From the NCBI GenBank assembly GCA_034670405.1, contig JAXDDX010000049.1, positions 186,001-250,000 on the forward strand: a stretch of DNA of 64,000 bases. The letters run 5' to 3'. Of the stretch, positions 58,145 through 61,634 are shown in pieces; the stretch's first letter is position 1, and every line of letters begins with the position of its first letter. The notes under the pieces are model-generated. The model saw nothing but the letters and a program-made list of their open reading frames with translations, searched no databases and was not told the DNA's origin. This DNA is from Hoplostethus atlanticus (Eukaryota > Chordata > Actinopteri > Trachichthyiformes > Trachichthyidae). The position numbers were made by a program, and so were the translations under genes.

Positions 58145-59887
58145 CGGGGGGGGGGGGGGGAAGTAAGAGAGAGGAGGATGAAAGAGAGATGAAGTGAGGA
58201 AAAGGAGAGATAGTCAATGATTGGAAAGTGAGAGTCAGAGGCAGGTGGGTGGGAGGAGCCACAGAGGAAACACTGTTCATGCGATTGACAGCTGTTTCTG
58301 AAGTGTGTCCGGCCCTGAGCTTGTAAAGTCATCACATGTAGGGCCCGTTTTCTCAGCAGAGTCTGGGCACTGCCCACCTGGCCCTTGCTCACTAGTAAGC
58401 CTCCCCGCACAAACAACCTTTTCTATAGCCATTTCAATGGAGAACCTGCGTCACTGCTCCTCAGTGACTAGCATGCTCCGCCATGTCAGTCTGCAGACCC
58501 TGCTGTGTACAAATCCCTTTTGCCCTCGAGCCTCGCAAACTGTTGTTGGCCTTCCCCGTGTGTGATTTACTGAATCCAATGGGCTGGTAGTGTCAGTGAT
58601 AAGATCTAAGCTATCTATATTAGCTCAGGATGAAGTTTACATTAATATAAAACAAAAGAAGATGCATTTGGATTTAAGCCTGTTGCGTCATCCCTTGAGG
58701 AAGTCATCGAGCCATAAAGTTGTGAACACCAAACTTTGGAACTCATGGTGTTGTCCAAGTTGCTACATCAATGTTATTAGTACTTCTTGTAATAGCTGAA
58801 CAAATAATACACTTCTCTATTGTTAGTCTTACTAATGCATTTAGTAATTGCCCTGTTAGCACCCCCAAGATAGTATTAGCCCATGATGCATTGTGTTGGT
58901 ATTATTACAGTAGCCAGGGTTATTTTACAGCAACTATTCCACACTGTGACACACCCTCCCATACCAACCAGAGAGCTTTCATTAATAGCACTAGACTAAT
59001 GCCATCGTTAGTGTGTGGTATGAGGTGTGTTTGTTACAGTCTTTGTTGTTGCGTTTATGTTGATGCATTGTGCCAAAAAGGCAAGACCACTTCGCCCTAA
59101 CAGGAAAATGAGACACAAGGCGTGGGCCGCCACAGATTTGTCTGATAAGTCACCAGGACAAAGAATGCAGACATTCCCTTGGTCTGCTGCCTGCCTGCCA
59201 GGGCTTGGGCCACATGTGTTCCTTGTTTGGCCCGGTGAAGGGGGACACATTTTGTATACCTAAACAGCTGTAGCAGGCCCCCTCAGAGGCAAGCAGAGAA
59301 GGCAGCAGCTGGTGCTGGTGACGCATTGCCAACGTTCGGCGATGACGTCAAACGCCAAAGGGGCGACGGCCACTGGTCTTCGGGTTCTATTTCAAAAATG
59401 TTTGTTCTATTTCAAAAATGTTTGTCGGCACACGTTACTTCTCAAAAGGGGGTTGACACTCATTCAACACCTGTAGCATTCCTCGTATTGAAGTATTTGT
59501 TCATCAAGTGAGACATATGGGGGCTGACACCTTTGTACCGTTTCAATCATTGTTTACTGGAGGACTTGTGTTGCCCACTTCGCAGTAAAAGACCCAGAGT
59601 CCTCTTAGAACGTTTCATTGCCGTTCAGCAGCACTTGAGTCTTCAGTGAAAGGCTTATTCAGGGTCAGTGACTTTTCTCTGATCACATGCTTAACATATG
59701 GTCTTCCAGTAAAGCATCTGAACAATGTTGATAGAGGCGAATGCAGTACATTAATATGAGTCTATCTGTCTCTTGCACCCAGGTGATTCCATTCCCCATG
59801 TCCTGTGATATACGGGAAGACTGTTCCTGTCGGGATCCCAACGCTCTAGAGAACAGAAAGGATGAACACGTCCACTCCCTGGGGTGA
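7405..59887 (+). CDS. pappa: pappalysin-1 (PAPP-A), 3' part of gene, 15 exons
   Basis: Secreted metzincin metalloprotease that cleaves IGFBP-4 (and IGFBP-5), releasing IGF near the cell surface. The coding join is 7405-7533, 7740-7831, 10783-10979, 29601-29711, 30861-30996, 31592-31805, 35297-35471, 42216-42399, 42892-43093, 43522-43726, 44382-44529, 44957-45072, 48637-48708, 50175-50273, 59783-59887. All introns are GT-AG and phases agree, giving 2185 nt and 727 residues plus stop. Landmarks typical of PAPP-A rather than PAPP-A2 are [62 protein letters not shown] and the C-terminal PFPMSCD. The start codon, propeptide, laminin-G-like and zinc-site exons lie left of the window. Domain order seen: cysteine repeat, central domain, SCR1-5, LNR3, C-tail. 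In mammals SCR3-4 bind cell-surface heparan sulfate and LNR3 acts in IGFBP-4 specificity. If the gene has 22 exons as in mammals, these would be exons 8-22 (inference). Which teleost paralogue (a or b) it is cannot be decided here. Confidence 0.95.
7537..7571. repeat. (CA)n tract abutting a 5' splice site
   Basis: About 17 CA units beginning at intron position +4 of the intron that starts at 7534. Confidence 0.95.
7740..7831 (+). CDS. pappa: pappalysin-1 exon (CDDxNxxNGDGC cysteine repeat)
   Basis: The acceptor is tatgttttag and the donor is g|gtaagt. The exon reads [18 protein letters not shown], then [12 protein letters not shown]. Together with the previous exon it completes the CGDG...CDDxNxxNGDGC...C pattern of the DUF4215/Myxococcus-type disulfide repeat, which human PAPP-A has at the same place (GEQCDDMNKVNGDGC). 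The intron before it is only 206 bp. All cysteines expected from the human protein are present. Confidence 0.93.
7832..10782. other. pappalysin-1 intron
   Basis: Holds a SINE-like fragment near 7865-8110, an ATAGA short repeat near 8110-8150, two GT-rich stretches (8850-8910, 9001-9050), pyrimidine-rich sequence (9540-9890 and 10255-10440) and a unique GC-rich block at about 9890-10090. No gene seen. Confidence 0.6.
7865..8110 (+). mobile_element. SINE-like fragment
   Basis: Contains a stretch resembling a tRNA B box (GGTCACTAGTTTGAGCCCC) at about 7884-7902, with a non-tRNA body (…CTGACTGCTCTGTGGCC…, …GAATGTATGAAAGTGTATG…) of the kind found in teleost tRNA-derived SINEs. The A box is not clear. 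The family was not identified. Confidence 0.4.
10783..10979 (+). CDS. pappa: pappalysin-1 exon ([14 protein letters not shown] ... GFLDQWAS)
   Basis: The acceptor ctttttttctgcag is strong and the donor is aag|gtgagg. The phase demands two bases before the first full codon, which gives [19 protein letters not shown], then [18 protein letters not shown] and ends GYPAVTK. Human PAPP-A reads DEPSRCYFHDGDGVCEEFE and GFLDQWAS here. This is the start of the central domain after the cysteine repeat. The cysteine near the exon end (KPYCSGE) is shifted relative to the human PAPP-A that I recall (QQCPGW). Confidence 0.93.
11517..11632. repeat. perfect 23-bp inverted repeat
   Basis: Arm 11517-11539 starts ATATGATGATACAATTC. 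Arm 11610-11632 is its exact reverse complement, with a 70-nt spacer containing an AAGAAGTCC / AAGAAGTTTC / AAGAAGTCC short repeat. It may be a MITE core or a hairpin. Confidence 0.85.
11928..11962. repeat. (CA)n microsatellite
   Basis: Pure CA tract, about 17 units. Confidence 0.95.
13030..14720 (-). mobile_element. decayed non-LTR retrotransposon (LINE), reverse transcriptase region
   Basis: Read on the minus strand with frameshifts, the segment shows a series of LINE landmarks in the right order. [12 protein letters not shown] (about 14507-14541) is the RT entry motif; [10 protein letters not shown] lies near 14140-14180, [12 protein letters not shown] near 13405-13441, and a CxxC zinc-knuckle-like tail (CSICDMC) near 13150-13180. 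No frame stays open for more than about 60 codons, so it is a dead copy. The 5' part may continue towards 15830, where I recognise nothing. The clade was not assigned. Confidence 0.7.
14721..15840. other. microsatellite-free segment of unknown origin
   Basis: Adjoins the LINE remnant and has no simple repeats, unlike most of the intron. Minus-strand frames include short coding-like runs (for example [18 protein letters not shown] near 15180-15230), but no family is recognised. It may be the 5' part of the LINE or another fossil. Confidence 0.3.
16819..16870. repeat. (GT)n microsatellite
   Basis: Pure GT tract, 26 units. Confidence 0.97.
18539..18643 (-). pseudogene. Myb/SANT-like domain fragment
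   Basis: On the minus strand the frame reads [19 protein letters not shown], then [15 protein letters not shown] and a stop. The [14 protein letters not shown]...RIY pattern resembles the Myb/SANT-like DNA-binding domains found in vertebrate genes and in Harbinger transposon-associated proteins. Only the start of the domain is present and no transposase is seen nearby. It is probably a transposon or retrocopy fossil. Confidence 0.4.
19102..19317 (-). pseudogene. unidentified 71-codon coding-like frame
   Basis: The minus-strand frame includes [19 protein letters not shown], then [20 protein letters not shown] and [19 protein letters not shown]. Its amino-acid composition is balanced and unlike the low-complexity frames around it. 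The family is not recognised. It could be a mobile-element ORF fragment, and lies 460 bp from the Myb/SANT-like fragment on the same strand. Confidence 0.25.
19828..19859. repeat. (CA)n microsatellite
   Basis: Pure CA tract, about 16 units. Confidence 0.93.
20449..20510. repeat. (GA)n-rich tract
   Basis: GA dinucleotides with a few interruptions. Confidence 0.9.
21387..21458. repeat. (TC)n microsatellite
   Basis: Long TC tract with an interruption near 21398-21408. Confidence 0.95.
23166..23217. repeat. (CT)n microsatellite
   Basis: CT tract with one interruption. Confidence 0.93.
23524..23570. repeat. (GT)n microsatellite
   Basis: Pure GT tract, about 23 units. Confidence 0.97.
25916..25954. 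repeat. (CCTGT)n microsatellite
   Basis: Seven to eight CCTGT units, then degenerate copies to about 25995. Confidence 0.95.
26490..26880 (-). pseudogene. fragment of a PD-(D/E)XK-type retroelement-associated ORF
   Basis: On the minus strand, broken by stops and frameshifts, the segment reads [14 protein letters not shown] followed by a degenerate ELTVPWE-like stretch, then LGIRSWQQK and GFVAKSTTR-like runs. The order RPDLVLWS ... VPWE ... RY..L ... GCRGFVA.S is that of a restriction-like endonuclease ORF common in repetitive elements of fish and lower chordates. Family recognition is from memory; the copy is clearly dead. Confidence 0.4.
27037..27396 (+). mobile_element. internally deleted Tc1-like transposon copy
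   Basis: The left end begins TACACTACAAAAGTGAGTGG, the terminal repeat of a widespread teleost Tc1-like element, followed by its flank up to about 27100. It then jumps to the transposase C-terminal half: TTCCAGCATGACTGTGCCCC ([10 protein letters not shown]-type motif), then the [16 protein letters not shown] block near 27290-27342. The N-terminal DNA-binding part, first catalytic residue and right terminal repeat are missing. Confidence 0.75.
28229..28396. repeat. 21-bp minisatellite
   Basis: Seven near-identical 21-bp units (consensus CTTGTGCCACCTGTGTNCTGT) plus one degenerate unit. Because 21 is divisible by three, open frames appear on both strands; they are artefacts. Confidence 0.95.
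28449..28481. repeat. perfect 14-bp palindrome with 5-nt loop
   Basis: ATTTAATTAACTCC (28449-28462), loop TCACT, then the exact reverse complement (28468-28481). Confidence 0.9.
29290..29525 (+). mobile_element. teleost retroelement 3' tail
   Basis: Contains GGGGGATCCCTCTCTGAGTA, CCAAGGTTTCTTCCAATTTT, a TTTTTTTGGCAGTTTTTCCT block and a terminal GGGCTTTACAAATAAAATG followed by a TGATTTGATTTGA tail. This series is a very common interspersed repeat in teleost genomes, probably a non-LTR element 3' end. Confidence 0.65.
29601..29711 (+). CDS. pappa: pappalysin-1 exon (central domain)
   Basis: The acceptor tttgccctag and donor aag|gtaaga enclose exactly 37 codons in phase 0. It reads [20 protein letters not shown] then [17 protein letters not shown]. 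Human PAPP-A has VCRTKVIDLSEGISQHAWYPC at this point. The first half is conserved and the second half, after the cysteine, diverges. It follows an 18.6-kb intron. Confidence 0.9.
30451..30523. repeat. (AAGAT)n/(AAGGT)n pentanucleotide tract
   Basis: About five GATAA-type units followed by ten AAGGT units. Confidence 0.95.
30524..30600 (-). mobile_element. retroelement 3' end fragment with pentanucleotide tail
   Basis: TTTTATTGTCCCTGTAGGGA adjoins the pentanucleotide tract. In reverse complement it reads as an element end (CCCTACAGGGACAATAAAA) followed by a (TTACC)n tail, a usual arrangement for teleost LINE/SINE 3' ends. Confidence 0.45.
30861..30996 (+). CDS. pappa: pappalysin-1 exon (central domain, HPMVAAAVI)
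   Basis: The acceptor ctattctcag and donor g|gtgagg enclose 45 codons plus one base. It reads [20 protein letters not shown], later [16 protein letters not shown], colinear with human [14 protein letters not shown] and ISVQLLDTKDQSHDLG. A cysteine within QCNIT (codon 30945-30947) has no counterpart in the human sequence I recall. The same spot forms an N-glycosylation sequon (NIT). Confidence 0.92.
30997..31591. other. pappalysin-1 intron, pyrimidine-rich
   Basis: Almost wholly C/T-rich on the + strand from about 31130 to 31590, producing long but meaningless open frames. No repeat family recognised. Confidence 0.6.
31592..31805 (+). CDS. pappa: pappalysin-1 exon ([11 protein letters not shown])
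   Basis: The acceptor is tccacacaccag and the donor is ag|gtgagg, with phases 1 in and 2 out (70 full codons). It reads [20 protein letters not shown], then [20 protein letters not shown] and ends NPTGQ. The human equivalents are LSCRNNPLIIPVVHDLS and VAISGVALRSFDNFDPVT. It closes the central domain just before the sushi modules. Confidence 0.93.
32069..32094. repeat. (CA)n microsatellite
   Basis: Pure CA tract. Confidence 0.9.
32261..32296. repeat. (CA)n microsatellite
   Basis: Pure CA tract, 18 units. Confidence 0.95.
35297..35471 (+). CDS. pappa: pappalysin-1 exon (start of SCR1)
   Basis: The acceptor cccccctgtag and donor cag|gtaaaa enclose one base plus 58 codons, leaving in phase 0. 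It starts [17 protein letters not shown] and ends [16 protein letters not shown]. This is most of sushi module 1 (cysteines at SCEAIDC, LKC, RC and AC); the remaining cysteines are supplied by the next exon (ITC, VSC). The human counterpart ends GYVLQIRRDDELIKSQ. A diverged copy of the last 16 codons lies about 360 bp downstream (35784-35834, listed separately). Confidence 0.93.
35784..35834 (+). CDS. pappa: candidate cassette microexon, diverged duplicate of SCR1 exon end
   Basis: A 51-nt segment starts after the AG at 35782-35783 and is followed by a good donor (CAG|GTAGAT). It reads [17 protein letters not shown] in phase 0, so inclusion between 35471 and 42216 would keep the frame. It resembles the end of the preceding exon ([16 protein letters not shown]). 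I count 35 of 48 identical bases by eye, both ending CAG|GTA. A pyrimidine-rich tract (35731-35770) precedes it. A second possible acceptor (ggcag) would give a 33-nt form, 35802-35834. Without a splice, the frame stops shortly after the donor (GTA GAT GAG TGA). That the two copies are related is visible in the sequence; that it is spliced in is inference. Confidence 0.45.
35886..35910. repeat. (CA)n microsatellite
   Basis: Pure CA tract about 50 bp downstream of the candidate microexon donor. Confidence 0.93.
36149..36179. repeat. (CA)n microsatellite
   Basis: Pure CA tract, about 15 units. Confidence 0.93.
36818..36875. repeat. (GT)n microsatellite
   Basis: Pure GT tract, about 29 units. 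Confidence 0.97.
37325..37375. repeat. (GA)n-rich tract
   Basis: GA-rich with a pure core at about 37339-37361. Confidence 0.9.
38771..38830. repeat. (GT)n microsatellite
   Basis: Pure GT tract, 30 units, the longest in the window. Confidence 0.97.
40150..40440 (+). mobile_element. tRNA-derived SINE
   Basis: Has an A-box-like stretch (TGGCTCAGTGGTTAGCGCT, about 40173-40191) and a B-box-like stretch (TTTGATTCCCAGCC, about 40218-40232). The body follows (GGAGTTTGCATG, GGGTTTCCTCTAGGTGCTC, GGTTTCCTCCCACATTCC, CTCTAAATTGCCTATAGGT), ending GGGATGGGCTTCAGCCCCC. This is one of the commonest teleost interspersed repeats. The Tc1 element starts about 50 bp after its end. Confidence 0.8.
40490..41627 (-). 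mobile_element. near full-length, inactive Tc1-like transposon
   Basis: Terminal inverted repeats ACACTCAGTGGCCAC (40491-40505) and GTGGCCACTGAGTGT (41612-41626) are flanked by TA on both sides (the Tc1 target duplication); total length is about 1.14 kb. The transposase lies on the minus strand: RRMGYN-type region near 41211, then [11 protein letters not shown] (about 40815-40845), [15 protein letters not shown] (about 40700-40750), and [11 protein letters not shown] near the end. Frames change between segments. The second catalytic aspartate (FQQDNAPCH in active relatives) is glycine here (codon near 40829). It is therefore a dead copy. Confidence 0.9.
42117..42184. repeat. (CTAT)n tetranucleotide tract at a 3' splice site
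   Basis: About 17 CTAT units ending 31 bp before the exon at 42216. Confidence 0.97.
42216..42399 (+). CDS. pappa: pappalysin-1 exon (end SCR1, most of SCR2)
   Basis: The acceptor ctttccccctctccag and donor g|gtgaga enclose 61 codons plus one base. It reads [19 protein letters not shown], then [26 protein letters not shown] and REPAQLV. The human equivalents are SVTVTCTEGKWNKQVACEPVDC and FSCPEGTTFGSQCSFQC. The two selectin-type extra cysteines of SCR2 are replaced here by Phe (42333-42335) and Ser (42363-42365). A (CTAT)n tract ends 31 bp upstream of the exon. Confidence 0.94.
42400..42891. other. pappalysin-1 intron (492 bp)
   Basis: Short intron with a small CA-rich patch near 42425-42465 and C/T-rich sequence before the acceptor. 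Nothing else seen. Confidence 0.6.
42892..43093 (+). CDS. pappa: pappalysin-1 exon (end SCR2, most of SCR3)
   Basis: The acceptor ccctccatcag and donor ag|gtagag enclose 2+66x3+2 bases. It reads [20 protein letters not shown], then [32 protein letters not shown] and [14 protein letters not shown] and [11 protein letters not shown] are essentially identical to human PAPP-A. The loop between YHV and the next exon is about three residues shorter than in human. SCR3 takes part in glycosaminoglycan binding in mammals. N-glycosylation sequons occur at NNT and NET. Confidence 0.95.
43094..43521. other. pappalysin-1 intron (428 bp)
   Basis: Contains an imperfect ATA/ATT trinucleotide tract (43200-43320). 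Nothing else seen. Confidence 0.6.
43200..43320. repeat. (ATA)n-type imperfect trinucleotide tract
   Basis: ATA/ATT repeats with interruptions, including eight pure units near 43280-43303. Confidence 0.9.
43522..43726 (+). CDS. pappa: pappalysin-1 exon (end SCR3, most of SCR4)
   Basis: The acceptor tgttccttcag and donor acg|gtgagg enclose one base plus 68 codons, leaving in phase 0. It reads [20 protein letters not shown], then [16 protein letters not shown] and CRLNCSDPA, followed by a Thr/Ala/Gly-rich stretch ending GGYAHT. Human PAPP-A has KRAFKTQCTQDGSW and VTCDPPPPKFHGLYQC. The stretch after CSDPA is about ten residues longer than in human. An in-frame GTAAAT at 43685 could act as an alternative donor. 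Confidence 0.93.
43727..44381. other. pappalysin-1 intron (655 bp)
   Basis: Contains C/T-rich patches (43755-43800, 43938-43985) and the (GT)14 tract immediately before the acceptor. Confidence 0.6.
44331..44359. repeat. (GT)14 tract before a 3' splice site
   Basis: Pure GT tract ending 22 bp before the exon at 44382. Confidence 0.97.
44382..44529 (+). CDS. pappa: pappalysin-1 exon (end SCR4, start SCR5)
   Basis: The acceptor gttgtttttag and donor g|gtttgt enclose 49 codons plus one base. It reads [19 protein letters not shown], then [14 protein letters not shown] and YSCKRGHGI. The human equivalents are GSNVIHCRKDGTWNGSF and QGQCSVPNEL. A (GT)14 tract lies only 22 bp upstream of the exon, and the acceptor pyrimidine run is short. 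The donor GTTTGT lacks the usual A at +3. Confidence 0.92.
44530..44956. other. pappalysin-1 intron (427 bp)
   Basis: AT-rich unique sequence, then a compound CA/CT/CA repeat (44879-44953) that forms the 3' splice-site region. Confidence 0.6.
44879..44953. repeat. compound CA/CT/CA repeat forming a 3' splice region
   Basis: CA-rich (44879-44921), CT-rich (44922-44941), then CA-rich up to the AAAG acceptor at 44953-44956. Confidence 0.93.
44957..45072 (+). CDS. pappa: pappalysin-1 exon (SCR5)
   Basis: The acceptor acacacacaaag lies inside a mixed CT/CA repeat and the donor is aag|gtaagt. The exon has two bases plus 38 codons. It reads [20 protein letters not shown], then [18 protein letters not shown]. 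Human PAPP-A has SECATSC...SIILPMNVT...HWLNPTRVE. The NMT sequon aligns with human NVT. Confidence 0.9.
47538..47582. repeat. (CA)n microsatellite
   Basis: Pure CA tract, about 22 units. Confidence 0.97.
48237..48292. repeat. (CT)n microsatellite
   Basis: CT tract with a single GT interruption. Confidence 0.93.
48637..48708 (+). CDS. pappa: pappalysin-1 exon (end of SCR5, 24 codons)
   Basis: The acceptor tgtcttgtcttacag and donor gag|gtaagg enclose exactly 24 codons in phase 0. It reads [19 protein letters not shown] then IKGCE. Human has VVCTAGLKWYPHPALIHCVKGCE. It supplies the final SCR5 cysteines and the first cysteine of LNR3. Confidence 0.94.
48709..50174. other. pappalysin-1 intron (1.5 kb)
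   Basis: Mostly unique AT-rich sequence with one small (CA)n near 48990-49008. No gene or repeat family recognised. Confidence 0.55.
50175..50273 (+). CDS. pappa: pappalysin-1 exon (LNR3)
   Basis: The acceptor ctctggcatag and donor aag|gtgagt enclose exactly 33 codons. It reads [20 protein letters not shown], then [13 protein letters not shown], nearly identical to human PAPP-A. This is the third Lin12-Notch repeat, with the calcium-binding pattern CD...[14 protein letters not shown]3 works with LNR1/2 of the protease domain in IGFBP-4 (but not IGFBP-5) cleavage in mammals. Confidence 0.96.
50620..50740 (-). mobile_element. teleost retroelement 3' tail
   Basis: TCAAGTCAAATCAAGTCAAG followed by ATGTATTTATGTCGCCCTTT and CTCAAAGGACCTTACAGGC. 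This matches the usual teleost pattern of a TCAAG-type tail joined to a 'tttatttatagcgcc...aaagtgctttaca' end, read here from its tail. Confidence 0.5.
51951..51988. repeat. (GT)n microsatellite
   Basis: Pure GT tract, 19 units. Confidence 0.95.
54450..54471. repeat. (AT)n microsatellite
   Basis: Short pure AT tract following a three-copy CATAAAA repeat. Confidence 0.9.
56892..56977. repeat. compound (GT)n(GA)n microsatellite
   Basis: GT tract 56892-56930 followed directly by GA tract 56931-56977. Confidence 0.97.
57349..57397. repeat. compound (TC)n(CA)n microsatellite
   Basis: TC tract then CA tract without interruption. Confidence 0.95.
58010..58021 (+). promoter_or_regulatory. candidate nuclear-receptor element (DR0)
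   Basis: AGGTCAAGGTCA is two AGGTCA half-sites with no spacer and includes the extended half-site TCAAGGTCA used by SF-1/LRH-1-type and ERR-type receptors and by GCNF. It lies in a unique GC-rich block of the last intron. The motif is seen; its function is inference. Confidence 0.3.
58106..58160. repeat. (GT)n tract and G homopolymer
   Basis: GT tract 58106-58140, then a run of about 15 G at 58146-58160. Confidence 0.95.
59343..59350. promoter_or_regulatory. candidate CRE palindrome
   Basis: Perfect TGACGTCA octamer in a CpG-containing unique block about 430 bp before the last exon. It is the consensus CREB/ATF site; function is inference. Confidence 0.25.
59385..59424. repeat. 20-bp perfect tandem duplication
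   Basis: TTCTATTTCAAAAATGTTTG is present twice, head to tail. Confidence 0.95.
59783..59887 (+). CDS. pappa: pappalysin-1 terminal coding exon with stop
   Basis: The acceptor ctcttgcacccag is followed by 34 codons and TGA. It reads [20 protein letters not shown] then [14 protein letters not shown], matching the human C-terminus (VTPFPMSCDLQGDCACRDPQ, ending SHG). The three cysteines (SCD, DCSC) are kept. It lies 9.5 kb after the LNR3 exon. Confidence 0.95.
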   Translation: MIPFPMSCDIREDCSCRDPNALENRKDEHVHSLG

Positions 59888-60209
59888 CCGACCTGACCAA
59901 GGACCTCCTTTCAATGCTCCAGGACCCCCCCGCTCCAACACAACACAGCCAGAGTGGCCGAGGCAGACCCCTCCTTCATCCTCCTCTCGGCCTCCAACTT
60001 CCTGCACATGCTGCTTAACAGGCATACCTCCGTCCATACTGCAACCCCAACCAGCTGAACTGCCTCCACCTCCACATCACAGAAAGATCTAGAAAAGAGA
60101 ATGGGACTCATGAGATTCTACAGAAAACTTCATTTCTCAGCTAAAAGGAAAGTAACCCCTGCAATGCCATCATTAAAAAAAAACAAAAAACATATACAGC
60201 AAGGAGAAA

Positions 60210-60223
60210 AATAAATAAATAAA
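60210..60223 (+). terminator. proximal poly(A) signal cluster
   Basis: Three overlapping AATAAA hexamers occur about 320 bp after the stop codon. This is a canonical polyadenylation signal; no strong GT-rich downstream element is seen, so its use is uncertain. Confidence 0.4.
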
Positions 60224-61595
60224 TTACATATAACTACAGGCATTTTTTGAATGAATGCCAAGAAAACAAAAAAAATACAAAACAGAAACATAACCAAGCC
60301 TGGATAGCATGCCTTTTGTTCAGTTTTGTGCCAGCTTCAATGTCCATTTTCAGTGACCTTGCCCTACAATCTCACGATTGAACCAAAGGTAAATGACAAT
60401 GCGCAAGTGAGGAATAATGTTCTTGTTGGATCTATGATTTGCTAATATGAAGGGCATCATGACAAACAAAAGTAAAGTTGTTAAAAATAATTCTTAGGCA
60501 TTTCAATGGCATGTTTCAGACTTTTTTTGGAGGGGCTACAAATCTCTGTCTATGCCACCCCCTGGTTTAAAACTGGTCAGACATTCTGTACCTCTGTGTC
60601 CTTTTCAGTAAGAGTGTGTTTGGTCTCATAGGCACATCAGAGGCTATAGGGGTTATTCCTCAGCACATATGTGAAATAGAAGCAACCGACGGCCTGGTGG
60701 GGACTGAGACAGTCATATTAAGTTTCAAATCGCAAATTCAACACAAAAGCAAAAATGAAATACACAACAAAAAAAAGTTTACCGCATTTGAATTACCACA
60801 GACATAATTTTCCAAGACATTTTGTTTTTATACTCAAAGCAAATTTTGAATGCAAAATCAAAACATTTTTAGCATGGCTTCTGCTACTATGTTTGCTGCT
60901 ACTTGCCATTTAACATCCTAGTTATCCGATGAGGTCAGACAAAGCCTTGTCTACCTCGCTGCTTACCTCTTATGAGCATTTATTCACACTTGCATGCTTA
61001 TACATGTAAACTCACATAAATACAGAATACATGCTGACAACACTGCATATAAAATGCACTAAGAACTTCTACAAATCCAGAACCTCACCTCTCGGTCTCA
61101 TTTACCCCCAACTTTGCCCGCGCAAAATACAAAATACATTGACCACGACTTAAAGAATGTCATTGATAACACCTCACTTAGGGGTCGGGGTGATTTCAGC
61201 GTCAGTTCAAACTCCATTCCACATGACGCTTGATAAGAACTTAATTTATGAATTGATAGATTCCTCATCGATGGCCATTTGTTACCTCAAGCACTGATAA
61301 CAACGTTTGAACTGAAATTGAAATGATCCCGGCACCTGTTCAGAATGTAGTCAATGCTTGTCAGGAGTCTCTGGCTTATTTCCGCTTCGTCGCACAGTAC
61401 TGCACAGCACATTCACGTACAAGGACAGATATATATAAAGGGCTGGATATGGGCCTTGGTCTTCTTCGTGAGAACGAGTAGAAGTAGAGTAAACCACGTA
61501 CAGGTTTAGTTCCTCGAGTAATGTTTGCGAAAGACAAAGCTTACGAGACCCTATCTGACTTGGCATCCACAAACAACAAAAGTGGTAGCGCGTAT

Positions 61596-61596
<1 letters not shown>

Positions 61597-61620
<24 letters not shown>
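61597..61620. repeat. (CA)n microsatellite in the 3'UTR
   Basis: Pure CA tract followed by AAACACACACACA. Confidence 0.93.

Positions 61621-61634
<14 letters not shown>

Larger units (their letters stand above)
50274..59782. other. pappalysin-1 last intron (9.5 kb)
   Basis: Contains a retroelement tail (50620-50740), several GT/GA/CT microsatellites and a block with a nuclear-receptor-type DR0 motif (58010-58021) plus a CRE-like site (59343-59350). The long overlapping frames at 51221-51767 and 57720-58280 carry no family signature. Confidence 0.55.

Noticed and set aside
57720-58280. 186-codon minus frame and 131-codon plus frame with a signal-peptide-like start
   Set aside because: Crosses a (GT)n and poly-G tract, no recognisable domain, no splice or promoter support.
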